Notes under the pieces: model-generated
The model's database searches: none
What the model was told of the DNA's origin: nothing
What the model saw: the letters and a program-made list of their open reading frames with translations, nothing else
Position numbers and translations under genes: made by a program
In this document: piece after piece, positions 1 to 10,522 of the stretch
How positions within the stretch are numbered: the stretch's first letter is position 1
Layout: every line of letters begins with the position of its first letter
DNA from: Brachypterus glaber
Taxonomy: Eukaryota > Arthropoda > Insecta > Coleoptera > Kateretidae
Direction of reading: 5' to 3'
Length of the DNA stretch: 64,000 nt
NCBI GenBank assembly: GCA_958510825.1
Contig: OY294044.1
Location: 46,278,626 to 46,342,625, forward strand

Positions 1-3000
1 AAATTTGGATGTTGTAATTATAATAATACCAGAGATAATAGCCCATACTAACACTTTTCGGACCCTCGATATAACAGGTTTAATTTACATTAAAAGTTAA
101 AATTTTGGAAGAGTAGTTAAATTTAACCTATTATTCAGAATTACTTTGTTTTCCAACAGAAAAAAAAAACCAAGTGGAAAATTAGGTATTTTTTTATTTT
201 GCTATTAGTTGGCACACATGTGGTTTTTCACGAATATCTCCGTCAGATTTGCAGTTATGCAAAATAAACCTCTTATAAAATTTGTTGAGCATGACATTTT
301 CTACAAAAAATATATCATAACCTTTTTTTGAAATCTCAACCGTTTTCGCGCTAGCGCTTTGTTAATTTACAGTACCCATGAAATAATTTAAACATGGTTA
401 TTTGCAACATGCAATGATTTTCGCAAAAAAAAACAGATCGAATTTCTTAGACATAACCTTAATTGCAAATTTACAATGGTTAAAAAAAAATATGTATTAC
501 TTCTGATTTTTTTAACAACGTTAATTTTAATACTTCGAGCGTTTTCATTACCTACCCTATCAAAAATAAAATTTTAACCATATAAAATCTCATAAAATCA
601 GTTACACTAACCCACTAAAACGGACTAAAATTCCAAATTTTACGTGGTTTAACTCGGTTAGTGAAACCGGTTTTATGAGATCATGTGTTAAAAATTTTAT
701 TATTGATAGGGTAGCAATAATTTTGCAAAAAGTGATTAAAAAATCAGACGTGATAGATATTTTTTTAGGCGTTACATGGTCATGTAAATATGCATTTATG
801 TTTATCTAAGAAATTCGAAAGTGTTTTTTGCAAAATTCATTGCATTTTGCAATTAACCATGTTTTAACAATTTCATATAAATTAATAAAGCGCCAGCGGG
901 AAACGGTTGAGATTTCCAAAAAATATACAAATGTTTTTTATAGAGACTTTTATGCTCGATAAATTTTATAATAAGTATTTTTCGCATAACTGCAAATCTG
1001 AAGGAGATATTCGCAAAAAACTACAAGTGTGTGACTAATTGCAAAATAAAAAATTAAACTCGCCTCACACACATGAGGACTTTTCAGCCAATTTTTATAA
1101 TGACAATGTAAAGGCGTACACAAAAATTTAGACAGGTCAGTTTTTTTCCTAACAAAATCCTAATATGACTGGACTACTTAGGTACATATACCTAAATTAT
1201 AAAAAAAAATAAGACAACTGATTAAATATTATGATTGTCGTTAAAACGATTAATATAAAATCATGCATGTGCAGATAGAGCACATGTGTCTTAAATGTTA
1301 TTCCTGTTATTATTAATATTGTTATTGTTTTTATTCGAGTTTTTGTTATAAACAATAAATAAAAAAAAGTGCACTGATTGGTTTTCATTTTTAACCTTGT
1401 TTTTGGCCTAAGAATTACCCAGTTCTGACAATTTTATTAACTCTTAAATCCGAGTTTAAATCTTAATCTTGAGAATATATAATATAATATATAATATATA
1501 ATCTAAATAGGTATATCTACTAGTAGATATACAAACTTGTATAAAATTCTCGATAAAATTGTTTTATTTTTTAAAAATAAATTATTTTAAATATTAAAGA
1601 TCAAACTTCGAATAATTTAAAGTGAGAATAATAATTTATTTATTTTATTATAGCTATTAAAATTTATTACCTATTTATATATGTATTTTTTTTAATTAAA
1701 ACATTAACATTAGTTTGTTTACTTTTTTAATATGCATTAATTTTATAAACATGTCACTGTTTTAATATTTTAAGTTTTAAACCTCTTTTAAACAAAAGGT
1801 ATTAAAACATTATTTTTTATTTTTAATTCTTCATTTTCCTAGAATTATAAATGCTTAAATGACCACAAGAAAAAAAATTATTTGTTATTTTTAAACAATC
1901 GTAAAAAAATTATTAAAAAATATTAAAAAGTAAAAAAGTTATCAAAAAAAAAATTTTCTATTTCATCTTTAGGGGCAAATGTCTCAGAGTAGGGGGGCCG
2001 TAGCCTAAAATTTTATATGAACTTGTGGCATTATTTTGAGGAGATATGATCACTCTTAAGAGATTTTGTAAACATTCTGGGACACCCTGTATATACTGTA
2101 TAGGTTATTAACAGGGACCGTAGGACACCATTTGTACACGGGGCACTTTCGTACATCTTATCTTAAGTGGAAACCAAAAGGTTTTATTACTCGCATTTGG
2201 GTCCGCATATTGCTCTTTTCGTGCCAGATCTGCCAGTGAGTAGCAGGCGTCCTTAGCCACCATCGAGAGGTACACGGAAAGAAATTAGTGGGCTCTGCGC
2301 TATACATTATAAGATATTTGGTAACAGTGGCAAATTATAGTGATTTAAGCTATAGATTATAAGGGACACAATAACTAATAATGTTAAAAATAAATTGGAA
2401 ACGATTATATATATTACAGACACGATTATATTTATTACAGGCACTATTATAAATTTACAGAAATTTTATTATATTATAAAAATTATTAGCACGGACAATA
2501 ATTAAATCTATTTAAGCTATAAATGCCATACTATTTGTTATATTTTATTATTCACTAAACAATTAAAGTATTTCATATAAATTTTTACACTGACTGCCAT
2601 AATTGTAAGAGAAAGCCTTGTATTTATATAATAAGCGATTATAATTTGCTTGGTATGTGTGTTATAGCGCTCCTAGCTATAATTTTTTTTTCCGTGTCGT
2701 ACAGTAAAAAAATTGTTTTAACGCTCTTAAATTTATTTTAGCGCCTCCAATTCTGTGTGTTGCATGTCGGATATAAAGTTCTTTTTGTTTCAGCTACTTT
2801 TTTATAGTAAATAAACATAGTCAATATTATGCTTTAATAATAAATTAAAAAGTATTTATACTTGAATCTTGAGTATTGTTGCCAAATTTAAATAACTGCA
2901 TTAAGGGCAGATTCATACAGTGTCGAAGGGGTACATTCATACAGGTCTGTACACGTGTGCCTCCTTCAAATCCAGCAATACTTTACCGACGGGCCATGAC

Positions 3001-3143
3001 TGGGGATATAAATTTTATATGTTAATTTAATTTATTTAATTACTCATGGTAAAGAAATATAAGAAAAAACTTATAAAAAGTGGCGCGGTAGACGAAAACT
3101 CGATGAAAGCAGTTTTAAAAGAGAAGGAGGGGAGTTCCGACCA
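1..3143 (+). repeat. Duplicated block, copy A (truncated by window start and by gap)
   Basis: Aligns base for base with 8742-12178 apart from scattered small differences and one large one: 20 bp of AT repeat at 1481-1500 here against 304 bp at 10219-10522 in copy B. The first ~70 bp are the right arm of the MITE that is complete at 8431-8810, so the block continues upstream of the window. It ends one base before the N gap. Besides the foldback at 187-1056 and the short ORF at 3046, it holds AT-rich sequence with no supported gene. It may be a real segmental duplication or a false duplication of the assembly. Confidence 0.95.
187..1056. repeat. Long foldback (imperfect inverted repeat), copy A
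   Basis: The left arm starts with TTTTATTTTGCTATTAGTTG. The right arm ends with its near reverse complement, ACTAATTGCAAAATAAAAAA. The arms run inward to about position 632, where ACTCATAAAAT-type segments meet. TACCCTATCAAAAATAAAAT at about 551 pairs with TTATTATTGATAGGGTA at about 700. No transposase is present. It is probably a non-autonomous TIR/foldback element, and the same structure occurs at 8926-9795. Confidence 0.8.
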
Positions 3144-3144
3144 C
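3046..3144 (+). CDS. Short lysine-rich ORF fragment cut by the gap; possible psq-HTH start
   Basis: An ATG opens a reading frame beginning MVKKYKKKLIKSGAVDENSM that runs into the N gap. The intact version in the second block (12081-12200) stops after 39 codons, so the long open frame through the gap and array is not real. The pattern of a basic YKKK start followed by a D-E-N-x-M helix loosely resembles the beginning of pipsqueak-type helix-turn-helix domains of pogo/Tigger-derived proteins. The helix-turn-helix itself is absent. This is a guess from pattern only; it could be non-coding. Confidence 0.2.
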
Positions 3145-3344
3145 NNNNNNNNNNNNNNNNNNNNNNNNNNNNNNNNNNNNNNNNNNNNNNNNNNNNNNNN
3201 NNNNNNNNNNNNNNNNNNNNNNNNNNNNNNNNNNNNNNNNNNNNNNNNNNNNNNNNNNNNNNNNNNNNNNNNNNNNNNNNNNNNNNNNNNNNNNNNNNNN
3301 NNNNNNNNNNNNNNNNNNNNNNNNNNNNNNNNNNNNNNNNNNNN
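3145..3344. other. Assembly gap, 200 N
   Basis: Exactly 200 N. The left flank is the end of the duplicated block and the right flank is the octamer array, so two unrelated contig ends are joined here. The true size is unknown. Confidence 1.
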
Positions 3345-4872
3345 GGACAGACGGACAGACGGACAGACGGACAGACGGACAGACGGACAGACGGACAGAC
3401 GGACAGACGGACAGACGGACAGACGGACAGACGGACAGACGGACAGACGGACAGACGGACAGACGGACAGACGGACAGACGGACAGACGGACAGACGGAC
3501 AGACGGACAGACCGAAAGACGGACAGACCGAAAGACGGACAGACCGAAAGACGGACAGACGGACAGACGGACAGACGGACAGACGGACAGACGGACAGAC
3601 GGACAGACGGACAGACGGACAGACGGACAGACGGACAGACGGACAGACGGACAGACGGACAGACGGACAGACGGACAGACGGACAGACGGACAGACGGAC
3701 AGACCGACAGACCGACAGACCGACAGACCGACAGACCGACAGACCGACAGACCGACAGACGGACAGACGGACAGACGGACAGACGGACAGACGGACAGAC
3801 GGACAGACGGACAGACGGACAGACGGACAGACGGACAGACGGACAGACGGACAGACGGACAGACGGACAGACGGACAGACGGACAGACGGACAGACGGAC
3901 AGACGGACAGACGGACAGACGGACAGACGGACAGACGGACAGACGGACAGACGGACAGACGGACAGACGGACAGACGCACAGACGGACAGACGGACAGAC
4001 GGACAGACGGACAGACGGACAGACGGACAGACGGACAGACGGACAGACGGACAGACGGACAGACGGACAGACGGACAGACGGACAGACGGACAGACGGAC
4101 AGACGGACAGACGGACAGACGGACAGACGGACAGACGGACAGACGGACAGACGGACAGACGGACAGACGGACAGACGGACAGACGGACAGACGGACAGAC
4201 GGACAGACGGACAGACGGACAGACGGACAGACGGACAGACGGACAGACGGACAGACGGACAGACGGACAGACGGACAGACGGACAGACGGACAGACGGAC
4301 AGACGGACAGACGGACAGACGGACAGACGGACAGACGGACAGACGGACAGACGGACAGACGGACAGACGGACAGACGGACAGACGGACAGACGGACAGAC
4401 GGACAGACGGACAGACGGACAGACGGACAGACGGACAGACGGACAGACGGACAGACGGACAGACGGACAGACGGACAGACGGACAGACGGACAGACGGAC
4501 AGACGGACAGACGGACAGACGGACAGACGGACAGACGGACAGACGGACAGACGGACAGACGGACAGACGGACAGACGGACAGACGGACAGACGGACAGAC
4601 GGACAGACGGACAGACGGACAGACGGACAGACGGACAGACGGACAGACGGACAGACGGACAGACGGACAGACGGACAGACGGACAGACGGACAGACGGAC
4701 AGACGGACAGACGGACAGACGGACAGACGGACAGACGGACAGACGGACAGACGGACAGACGGACAGACGGACAGACGGACAGACGGACAGACGGACAGAC
4801 GGACAGACGGACAGACGGACAGACGGACAGACGGACAGACGGACAGACGGACAGACGGACAGACGGACAGAC
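3345..4872. repeat. (GGACAGAC)n octamer tandem array, about 1.5 kb
   Basis: Nearly perfect 8-bp repeat. Variants are clustered: CCGAAAGA units at about 3511-3550, CCGACAGA units at about 3702-3757, and one GCACAG change at about 3977. The open frames it creates (Asp-Arg-Arg-Thr-type repeats on +, Ser-Val-Arg-Leu-type on -) are a by-product of an 8-mer without stops. The array continues into the gap and so is longer than shown. It sits in the receptor gene intron, about 105 bp before the exon at 4980. Confidence 0.98.
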
Positions 4873-4937
4873 AAGAAATTTTTGTCTAGGACGATTTTTG
4901 ATTTTTTTTTTTGAAAATTCGAAACTACCGTATAATA
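4873..4937 (+). repeat. Right flank of the dispersed GACGGACAG-carrying repeat
   Basis: AAGAAATTTTTGTCTAGGAC and GAAACTACCGTATAAT match the sequence after the GACGGACAG motif at 23979-24100, 27420-27545 and (reverse) 58920-59060. The octamer array therefore grew inside a copy of this interspersed repeat. Confidence 0.8.
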
Positions 4938-4979
4938 TCCAAACCATACCATTTTCATTTTATTTATTTTGGGTTTTAG

Positions 4980-5233
4980 GTGGATTTATGGAAAGTTTAG
5001 ATAACAAGTGGATTCTTCAAGGAAATTTACAACAATGCGAACAGTTTGAAAAAACTCCGAATACTTTGGGTTTAAAAAATATGGCTGGCGTTTTCATACT
5101 AGTCGGAGCGGGTATAGTCGGTGGTATAGGACTTATAGTTATCGAAATGGCATATAAGAAACATCAGATTAAGAAACAGAAACGAATGGAGCTAGCTCGA
5201 CATGCCGCTGACAAATGGAGAGGAGTTGTAGAG
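4980..5233 (+). CDS. Nmdar1: NMDA receptor subunit 1, penultimate coding exon (TM4 and proximal C-tail)
   Basis: This 254-nt internal exon encodes the end of the S2 ligand-binding lobe ([10 protein letters not shown]), the linker [15 protein letters not shown], the fourth membrane helix ([19 protein letters not shown]) and the start of the cytoplasmic tail ([12 protein letters not shown], then [12 protein letters not shown]). The linker, helix and HAADKWRG block are hallmarks of insect Nmdar1, the obligatory glycine-binding subunit of NMDA-type glutamate-gated cation channels at synapses. The acceptor is TTTTAG at 4974-4979 and the donor is GAG/GTAAAA at 5233/5234. One codon base comes from the exon upstream, and the exon ends in phase 0. 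Upstream exons are not in the window; what should be the preceding intron holds the octamer array, the gap and the duplicated block. Reading on past 5233 meets a stop at 5297-5299, as expected for intron. Confidence 0.95.
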
Positions 5234-5479
5234 GTAAAATTTATTAAACTCTTGGTTTCTTTTTATATTATATCCGAAAAAGTGAGCAAATTGAATTAAA
5301 TAAAAATTAAACAATTTGTAAGCTAGACATCTTATACATCTTATAAGATAACACTAAAAAGTGACTTTTTCCTTACCTGAATTATTTGGTTGGAGAAACC
5401 AGATCAATAATTACACAGGCACACAAAATTAAAAAAAGTTGTCTATTCTTTTACAACCACATATGTACCCTTATGTATT

Positions 5480-5935
5480 TTTCAGGCTGAATCCGAATCC
5501 GAGGTCAGAATTGACCCATCACCCAAGAATTTTGATATAACCTGAAAAAATTGCCAAAATTAACCTCGAATTGACCTTATTAAGAGATTATTAATGATTG
5601 AAACGATCAAACTATGCTATTTATAAGTTTTTAGGGGCACTGAAACCGAATCTGCACTCAAATGACCAAACATGTCGAGGTTTCCAACCACAAAAAATAA
5701 CTCAAAATAACCTAATTTTAGATAAATTAAAATCATGCTATCTATACGTATTTTGGGGCGCTAAAACCAAATTCGGGGTCTGAATCGGCCGATCACCCTA
5801 GAATTTTGAATGCGAGGCAAAAAAAAACACGTGAAAACCGGTCAGAATAGGGTTTAAAAAGAAAATTGAAGATTTTTAAAGTGCCATACATGATTTTTAT
5901 GTATAATTTTCAGCTAAATCCGAATCCGCAAATTG
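5480..5935 (+). repeat. Degenerate tandem repeat in the Nmdar1 intron
   Basis: About four diverged units share a core like ATGCTATNTATANGTNTTT followed by GGGGCNCTGAAACCGAATC. Cores lie near 5463, 5615, 5737 and 5890, with spacing of about 120-155 bp. A related piece (GATGCTGAATCCAAATCCG) lies at about 53811. No coding capacity. Confidence 0.55.
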
Positions 5936-5964
5936 GTATATCAGCTAAAATGCGGCTGAAAACC

Positions 5965-6300
5965 ACCCAGCAAACATTGGTTCGTTGGCCGCCAGTTGGC
6001 CAAACATTGAAGTGCCAATGTTTCCTACATTGGGCCAATGTTGGTAAACCTACATTGGGCCTACATACTGAGGAGACATTAGCCGCCCTAAGGCCGCAAA
6101 CGACGGGCCAATCAATGTTGGCAAAACTGCATTGGTAATACATTGGCCGCCCGAAGGCTGCTTTAAAGCCAACGATAAATTTTTAAATTTTTAAGTTGAA
6201 AATTTATCATTGGCCTTAGGTTGGTCAACGTACGTTTGACCATACGACTGCGGCCTTAGATTGACCAATGTACGTATTAACGATCGAAATTGAAAAATAT
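5965..6300. repeat. GC-richer interspersed repeat built of CCAATGTTGG-type motifs
   Basis: CCAATGTT/AACATTGG and TACATTGGGCC motifs recur about ten times in both orientations (for example 5975, 6013, 6028, 6037, 6050, 6111, 6129 and 6266). An inverted piece around GATAAATTTTTAAATTTTTA joins the two halves. It stands out from the AT-rich intron and is probably a non-autonomous transposon; class not determined. Confidence 0.5.
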
Positions 6301-7659
6301 ATCGTTAGCTTTAAAAAGTACATATGTGGTTATTAAAGAACATACTACTTTTTTTTAATTTTGTGTGCATGTGTTATTGATTAATTATAACGAACCAAGG
6401 AGAAATTTGGTAAGGTTAACAACATAGCTTGTTGTTGGTACCCGAAACAAAGCTTATATTTTAAGGATCTGGCATTCATAACAGTTTGTCTTAAGACAAT
6501 TGTTGTCCTTACCAGATTTCTCATTGCAGCAACCAGGAAAACAATAGTCGTACTGTATGTAACTATTCATCTGCAGATGAACCATAGTTCTTTATTTTTC
6601 AGCTTGTTTATCTTACTGAAATGTTAGTTACTGCATATTTTTTCACATTAGGAGTTATGGCAATTGCTTTAAAGCTCTATAATCATTGATAATTATCAAT
6701 TATCAATTATAATTATCAATTAATTATAATTTATCAAACAGAATTATATACTTTAGTATATCTTGTAAATATTTTCGCCAGTTGTAAAAACAATTTACGC
6801 ATTGTCATTATATTGCAATTTTCGATATTGTTGGTGGAACTTTTTTTGTTGTTTTTGAAATAATACATTAATGGCGAAATATTTTTTTCCTATTTTTTCT
6901 ATGAAAATGACATTTAGCACACCCTTTTGTTCTTTAGAAAACGCCTTATATCGTACTTGTTTGATATTTTCATATCACCCTAGTTTGATATTTATGTATG
7001 TAGGTTTGCCTAATTTTGTTTAGATATTTAGGTTGTAAATTCTACGAATTTTACTCACCTCGTTTTATATGCAATTTTCCACCTTTGGTTACAGACTTTT
7101 TTGATGTCTTTTATGTTTTTTAATCCAAATATTTTAGTTTTTCATGTCAAAAATAAAAACTATAGTTATAACCTTACTATTTTGACCCAGGTCAATATTA
7201 ATATGTTTTATTAAGGTCTAGATTTTATAAAAATTACTTAATTTGTTATTTAGTTACCTTACATTTTATAAAAAACATCAATATTTCCTCATGAAATGTA
7301 AAACATTGTAGAATTTTACAATCTTATGTGGTAGCATATCCACAGAAATCAAATTTAATTAGTAAACTGTCAAATTTTCCTTGATTTAAAAGATGCTGGA
7401 GGTTAGGCAACCCATTAAACAGTGCTTAGCTTCCAATATATGGTATTAAATATAAAACCAAGAAAACTAAAGGTAAATAAAAAACATATTTCCTGTTGAC
7501 ATACATACATATATATAAATATAAATATAAATATAAATTTGTATGCTATTTTGTGTTTGGATTTTCTCAAAAATTGGCGGAATAAGTAATAATAATTAGA
7601 AAATATTAAATTGAGAATTATTAAAGTTTAAACTTTATATTTTTTCGGGATCGTAGGAA
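6301..7659. other. Nmdar1 intron, AT-rich, nothing identified
   Basis: Holds only low-complexity stretches such as the ATCAATTATAATTATCAATT run at about 6690-6730 and the ATATAAATATAAATATAAAT run at about 7510-7540. I found no open frame, splice-framed exon or RNA gene. Confidence 0.6.
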
Positions 7660-7796
7660 AAATAGTGTACATAACTCGTTGCAAAGTGTATTTCTTATAC
7701 TCGTGGGGTTTCCTCACTCTCCTGATGGCTCGTTAGTAAACCTTCCCACTCGCCTGAAATGTCACTTTCCACACTAGTTATGTAATATACTATTTG
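7660..7796. mobile_element. Palindromic MITE of the ATAGTATATTAC type
   Basis: AATAGTGTACATAACTCG at the left is answered by ACTAGTTATGTAATATACTA at the right. Terminal sequence and layout resemble the palindromes at 39110-39245, 24850-24990 and 56911-57046. Intronic within Nmdar1. Confidence 0.5.
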
Positions 7797-7971
7797 TGAA
7801 CAAGAATTTTCACGAATAATAATTTGATGATGAACTAAAAGAATATTTCTAATACAAATATATAACAAAGTGCGCTTCAGTCTTGCCTTTAACTTAACCT
7901 GATGTAAGGAACTATGTATTTTTTACAGTAGGTATTTTCAACTATGACTCATTTTTTACCATTTCTCTTAG

Positions 7972-8220
7972 AAAAAAAGAAGTTTGATGGCTTCATCCAC
8001 AGCTCCACCGCAACGGCGACCAAAATCAAACGGAGTCAATGATCCAGCCACAATATCCTTAGTGGTGGACAATTGCCAAAGGTTGCCCGGACCAGAGCGT
8101 GCTTGGCAAAGAGACTCTGACATCCGACAAAGGAGGTTGGAAGATTTGGGAGGGGGAGTTCAGCCGGTTCCTAGATATCTCCCTGGGTATACAGGAGATG
8201 TATCACATTTGATTGTTTAA
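7972..8220 (+). CDS. Nmdar1: NMDA receptor subunit 1, last coding exon (C-terminal tail)
   Basis: The acceptor TTCTCTTAG ends at 7971. The exon opens in phase 0 with [14 protein letters not shown], matching the phase-0 donor at 5233, so the joined protein reads RGVVE then KKRSL. It contains [20 protein letters not shown] and the terminal [15 protein letters not shown] followed by TAA at 8218-8220. The order of blocks matches the cytoplasmic end of fly Nmdar1 as I remember it (TISLAVD, GPERAW, PGYTSDVSHLVV). The extreme C-terminus has a hydrophobic-x-hydrophobic pattern compatible with a class II PDZ ligand, which is inference. The exon is clearly less AT-rich than its surroundings. I first read it as a LINE 3' end because of the A-rich run that follows; the protein match and phase overrule that. 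Confidence 0.93.
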   Translation, partial: KKRSLMASSTAPPQRRPKSNGVNDPATISLVVDNCQRLPGPERAWQRDSDIRQRRLEDLGGGVQPVPRYLPGYTGDVSHLIV

Positions 8221-8343
8221 TTAGTTGGTACTTATTGCCAAGTTATTGGTATTGTTAAACAGTCTAATACGGTAAAAATACCTTAAATAAGGTCCCAGAA
8301 TGACTTTAAACGTAATAAATAAATAAATAAAAATAAATAAATA
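8221..8343 (+). promoter_or_regulatory. Nmdar1: Nmdar1 3' UTR with clustered AATAAA polyadenylation signals
   Basis: After the TAA stop, a run from about 8314 to 8343 contains several overlapping AATAAA hexamers at the distance expected of a poly(A) signal, roughly 95 bp from the stop. The exact cleavage site cannot be seen. Confidence 0.6.
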
Positions 8344-8430
8344 ATCTATGGTAAAGACTAACGTCACTGATTTTTTATTAAAATAAAAAATTGATTGTCC
8401 TATTATAGCAGTACCGTTATTGCTCTTGTA

Positions 8431-8810
8431 CCGGGTGTTCGAAAAGTCTTAGTATGGCCTAATATCTCTGGTATTAGTATAATTACAAAATTCAAATTTG
8501 GAGGATCAAATAGATACAAACAAACCAACTTTTTTACTACCCCTTGTAAGGGTGACGCTAGGAATCTTCAATTAAAAACGGGTTAAATTTACACAAATTT
8601 ATTAATTTTTTGAGATCTTTCAAAAGATGTGTAACTAGATATGGGGTTTTATTTAAAATTCCAATGTTGCACCCTCTAACCCATTCTTACAAGGGTAGTA
8701 AAATTATTATTGGGCAACAGTTTGTACTTATCAGATCCTCGAAATTTGGATGTTGTAATTATAATAATACCAGAGATAATAGCCCATACTAACACTTTTC
8801 GGACCCTCGA
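8431..8810. mobile_element. Tc1/mariner-like MITE, 380 bp, TA target duplication
   Basis: The left end CCGGGTGTTCGAAAAGTCTT is mirrored by the right end AACACTTTTCGGACCCTCGA. The inverted repeats continue for over 50 bp through the CTCTGGTATTA segment, and TA flanks both sides (8429-8430, 8811-8812). No transposase is present. The right arm also starts the window (1 to about 69). Confidence 0.8.
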
Positions 8811-8925
8811 TATAATACAGGTTTAATTTACATTAAAAGTTAAAATTTTGGAAGAGTAGTTAAATTTAACCTATTATTCAGAATTACTTTTTCCAACAGA
8901 AAAAAAAACCAAGTGGAAAATTAGG

Positions 8926-9795
8926 TATTTTTTTATTTTGCTATTAGTTGGCACACATGTGGTTTTTCACGAATATCTCCGTCAGATTTGCAGTTATGCA
9001 AAATAAACCTCTTATAAAATTTGTTGAGCATGACATTTTCTACAAAAAATATTTCATGACCTTTTTTTGAAATCTCAACCGTTTTCGCGCTAGCGCTTTG
9101 TTAATTTACAGTACCCATGAAATAATTTAAACATGGTTATTTGCAACATGCAATGATTTTCGCAAAAAAAAAACAGATCGAATTTCTTAGACATAACCTT
9201 AATTGCAAATTTACAATGGTTAAAAAAAAATATGTATTACTTCTGATTTTTTTAACAACGTTAATTTTCATACTTCGAGCGTTTTCATTACCTACCCTAT
9301 CAAAAATAAAATTTTAACCATATAAAATCTCATAAAATCGGTTACACTAACCCACTAAAACGGACTAAAATTCCAAATTTTACGTGGTTTAACTCGGTTA
9401 GTGAAACCGGTTTTATGAGATCATGTGTTTAAAATTTTATTATTGATAGGGTAGCAATAATTTTGCAAAAAGTGATTAAAAAATCAGACGTGATAGATAT
9501 TTTTTTAGGCGTTACATGGTCATGTAAATATGCATTTATGTTTATCTAAGAAATTCGAAAGTGTTTTTTGCAAAATTCATTGCATTTTGCAATTAACCAT
9601 GTTTTAACAATTTCATATAAATTAATAAAGCGCCAGCGGGAAACGGTTGAGATTTCCAAAAAATATACAAATGTTTTTTATAGAGACTTTTATGCTCGAT
9701 AAATTTTATAATAAGTATTTTTCGCATAACTGCAAATCTGAAGGAGATATTCGCAAAAAACTACAAGTGTGTGACTAATTGCAAAATAAAAAATT
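8926..9795. repeat. Long foldback, copy B
   Basis: Same palindromic structure as 187-1056, with the same arms and centre. It differs by a few substitutions and small indels in A-runs. Confidence 0.8.
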
Positions 9796-10218
9796 AAACT
9801 CGCCTCACACACGAGGACTTTTCAGCCAATTTTTATAATGACAATGTAAAGGCGTACACAAAAATTTAGACAGGTCAGTTTTTTTCCTAACAAAATCCTA
9901 ATATGACTGGACTACTTAGGTACATATACCTAAATTATAAAAAAAAATAAGACAACTGATTAAATATTATGATTGTCGTTAAAACGATTAATATAAAATC
10001 ATGCATGTGCAAATAGAGCACATGTGTCTTAAATGTTATTCCTGTTATTATTAATATTGTTATTGTTTTTATTCGAGTTTTTGTTATAAACAATAAATAA
10101 AAAAAAGTGCACTGATTGGTTTTCATTTTTAACCTTGTTTTTGGCCTAAGAATTACCCAGTTCTGACAATTTTATTAACTCTTAAATCCGAGTTTAAATC
10201 TTAATCTTGAGAATATAT

Positions 10219-10522
10219 TTATCCGATCCTCGAGATGATTTTCTGGGGGAATTTATTTTTAATGAAATTGAGGATCTTGTAATAGATTATTTAAAATTTC
10301 ATTAAATTCTCCAAACGACTACATATTTTTTATTTTATACATTTTTTGAGGGGGTAAAACGACTGTGAAAAAAAAAGATATTCTTTAAAAAAATAAACAA
10401 TTTTTGTTAAATGATAAATTTCATGATTAAAAATATAAATTATATTTTCAGCTTAATTTTAAATTATATAAATAAATTTAAAAATATGTATATGTATATA
10501 AAAACTTATTTAGGGTTAAAAA
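10219..10522. other. 304-bp segment present only in copy B of the duplication
   Basis: Lies between GAGAATATAT and ATCTAAATAG, where copy A has just 20 bp of AT repeat. It has no terminal inverted repeats, poly(A) or obvious target duplication, so a deletion in copy A with AT-repeat repair is as likely as an insertion here. Confidence 0.85.

Noticed and set aside
1197..1388. 63-codon frame seen identically at 9935-10126
   Set aside because: Duplicated only because the block is duplicated; AT-driven composition and no motif.
3036..4958. Open frames of over 600 codons on both strands
   Set aside because: They are produced by an 8-bp repeat without stops and by N bases; the gap and array are not coding.
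7984..8343. Initial reading as the 3' end of a LINE with an A-rich tail
   Set aside because: Exon phase, acceptor and the match of GPERAW and PGYTxDVSHL blocks to Nmdar1 identify it as the receptor's last exon; the A-rich run is the poly(A) signal region.
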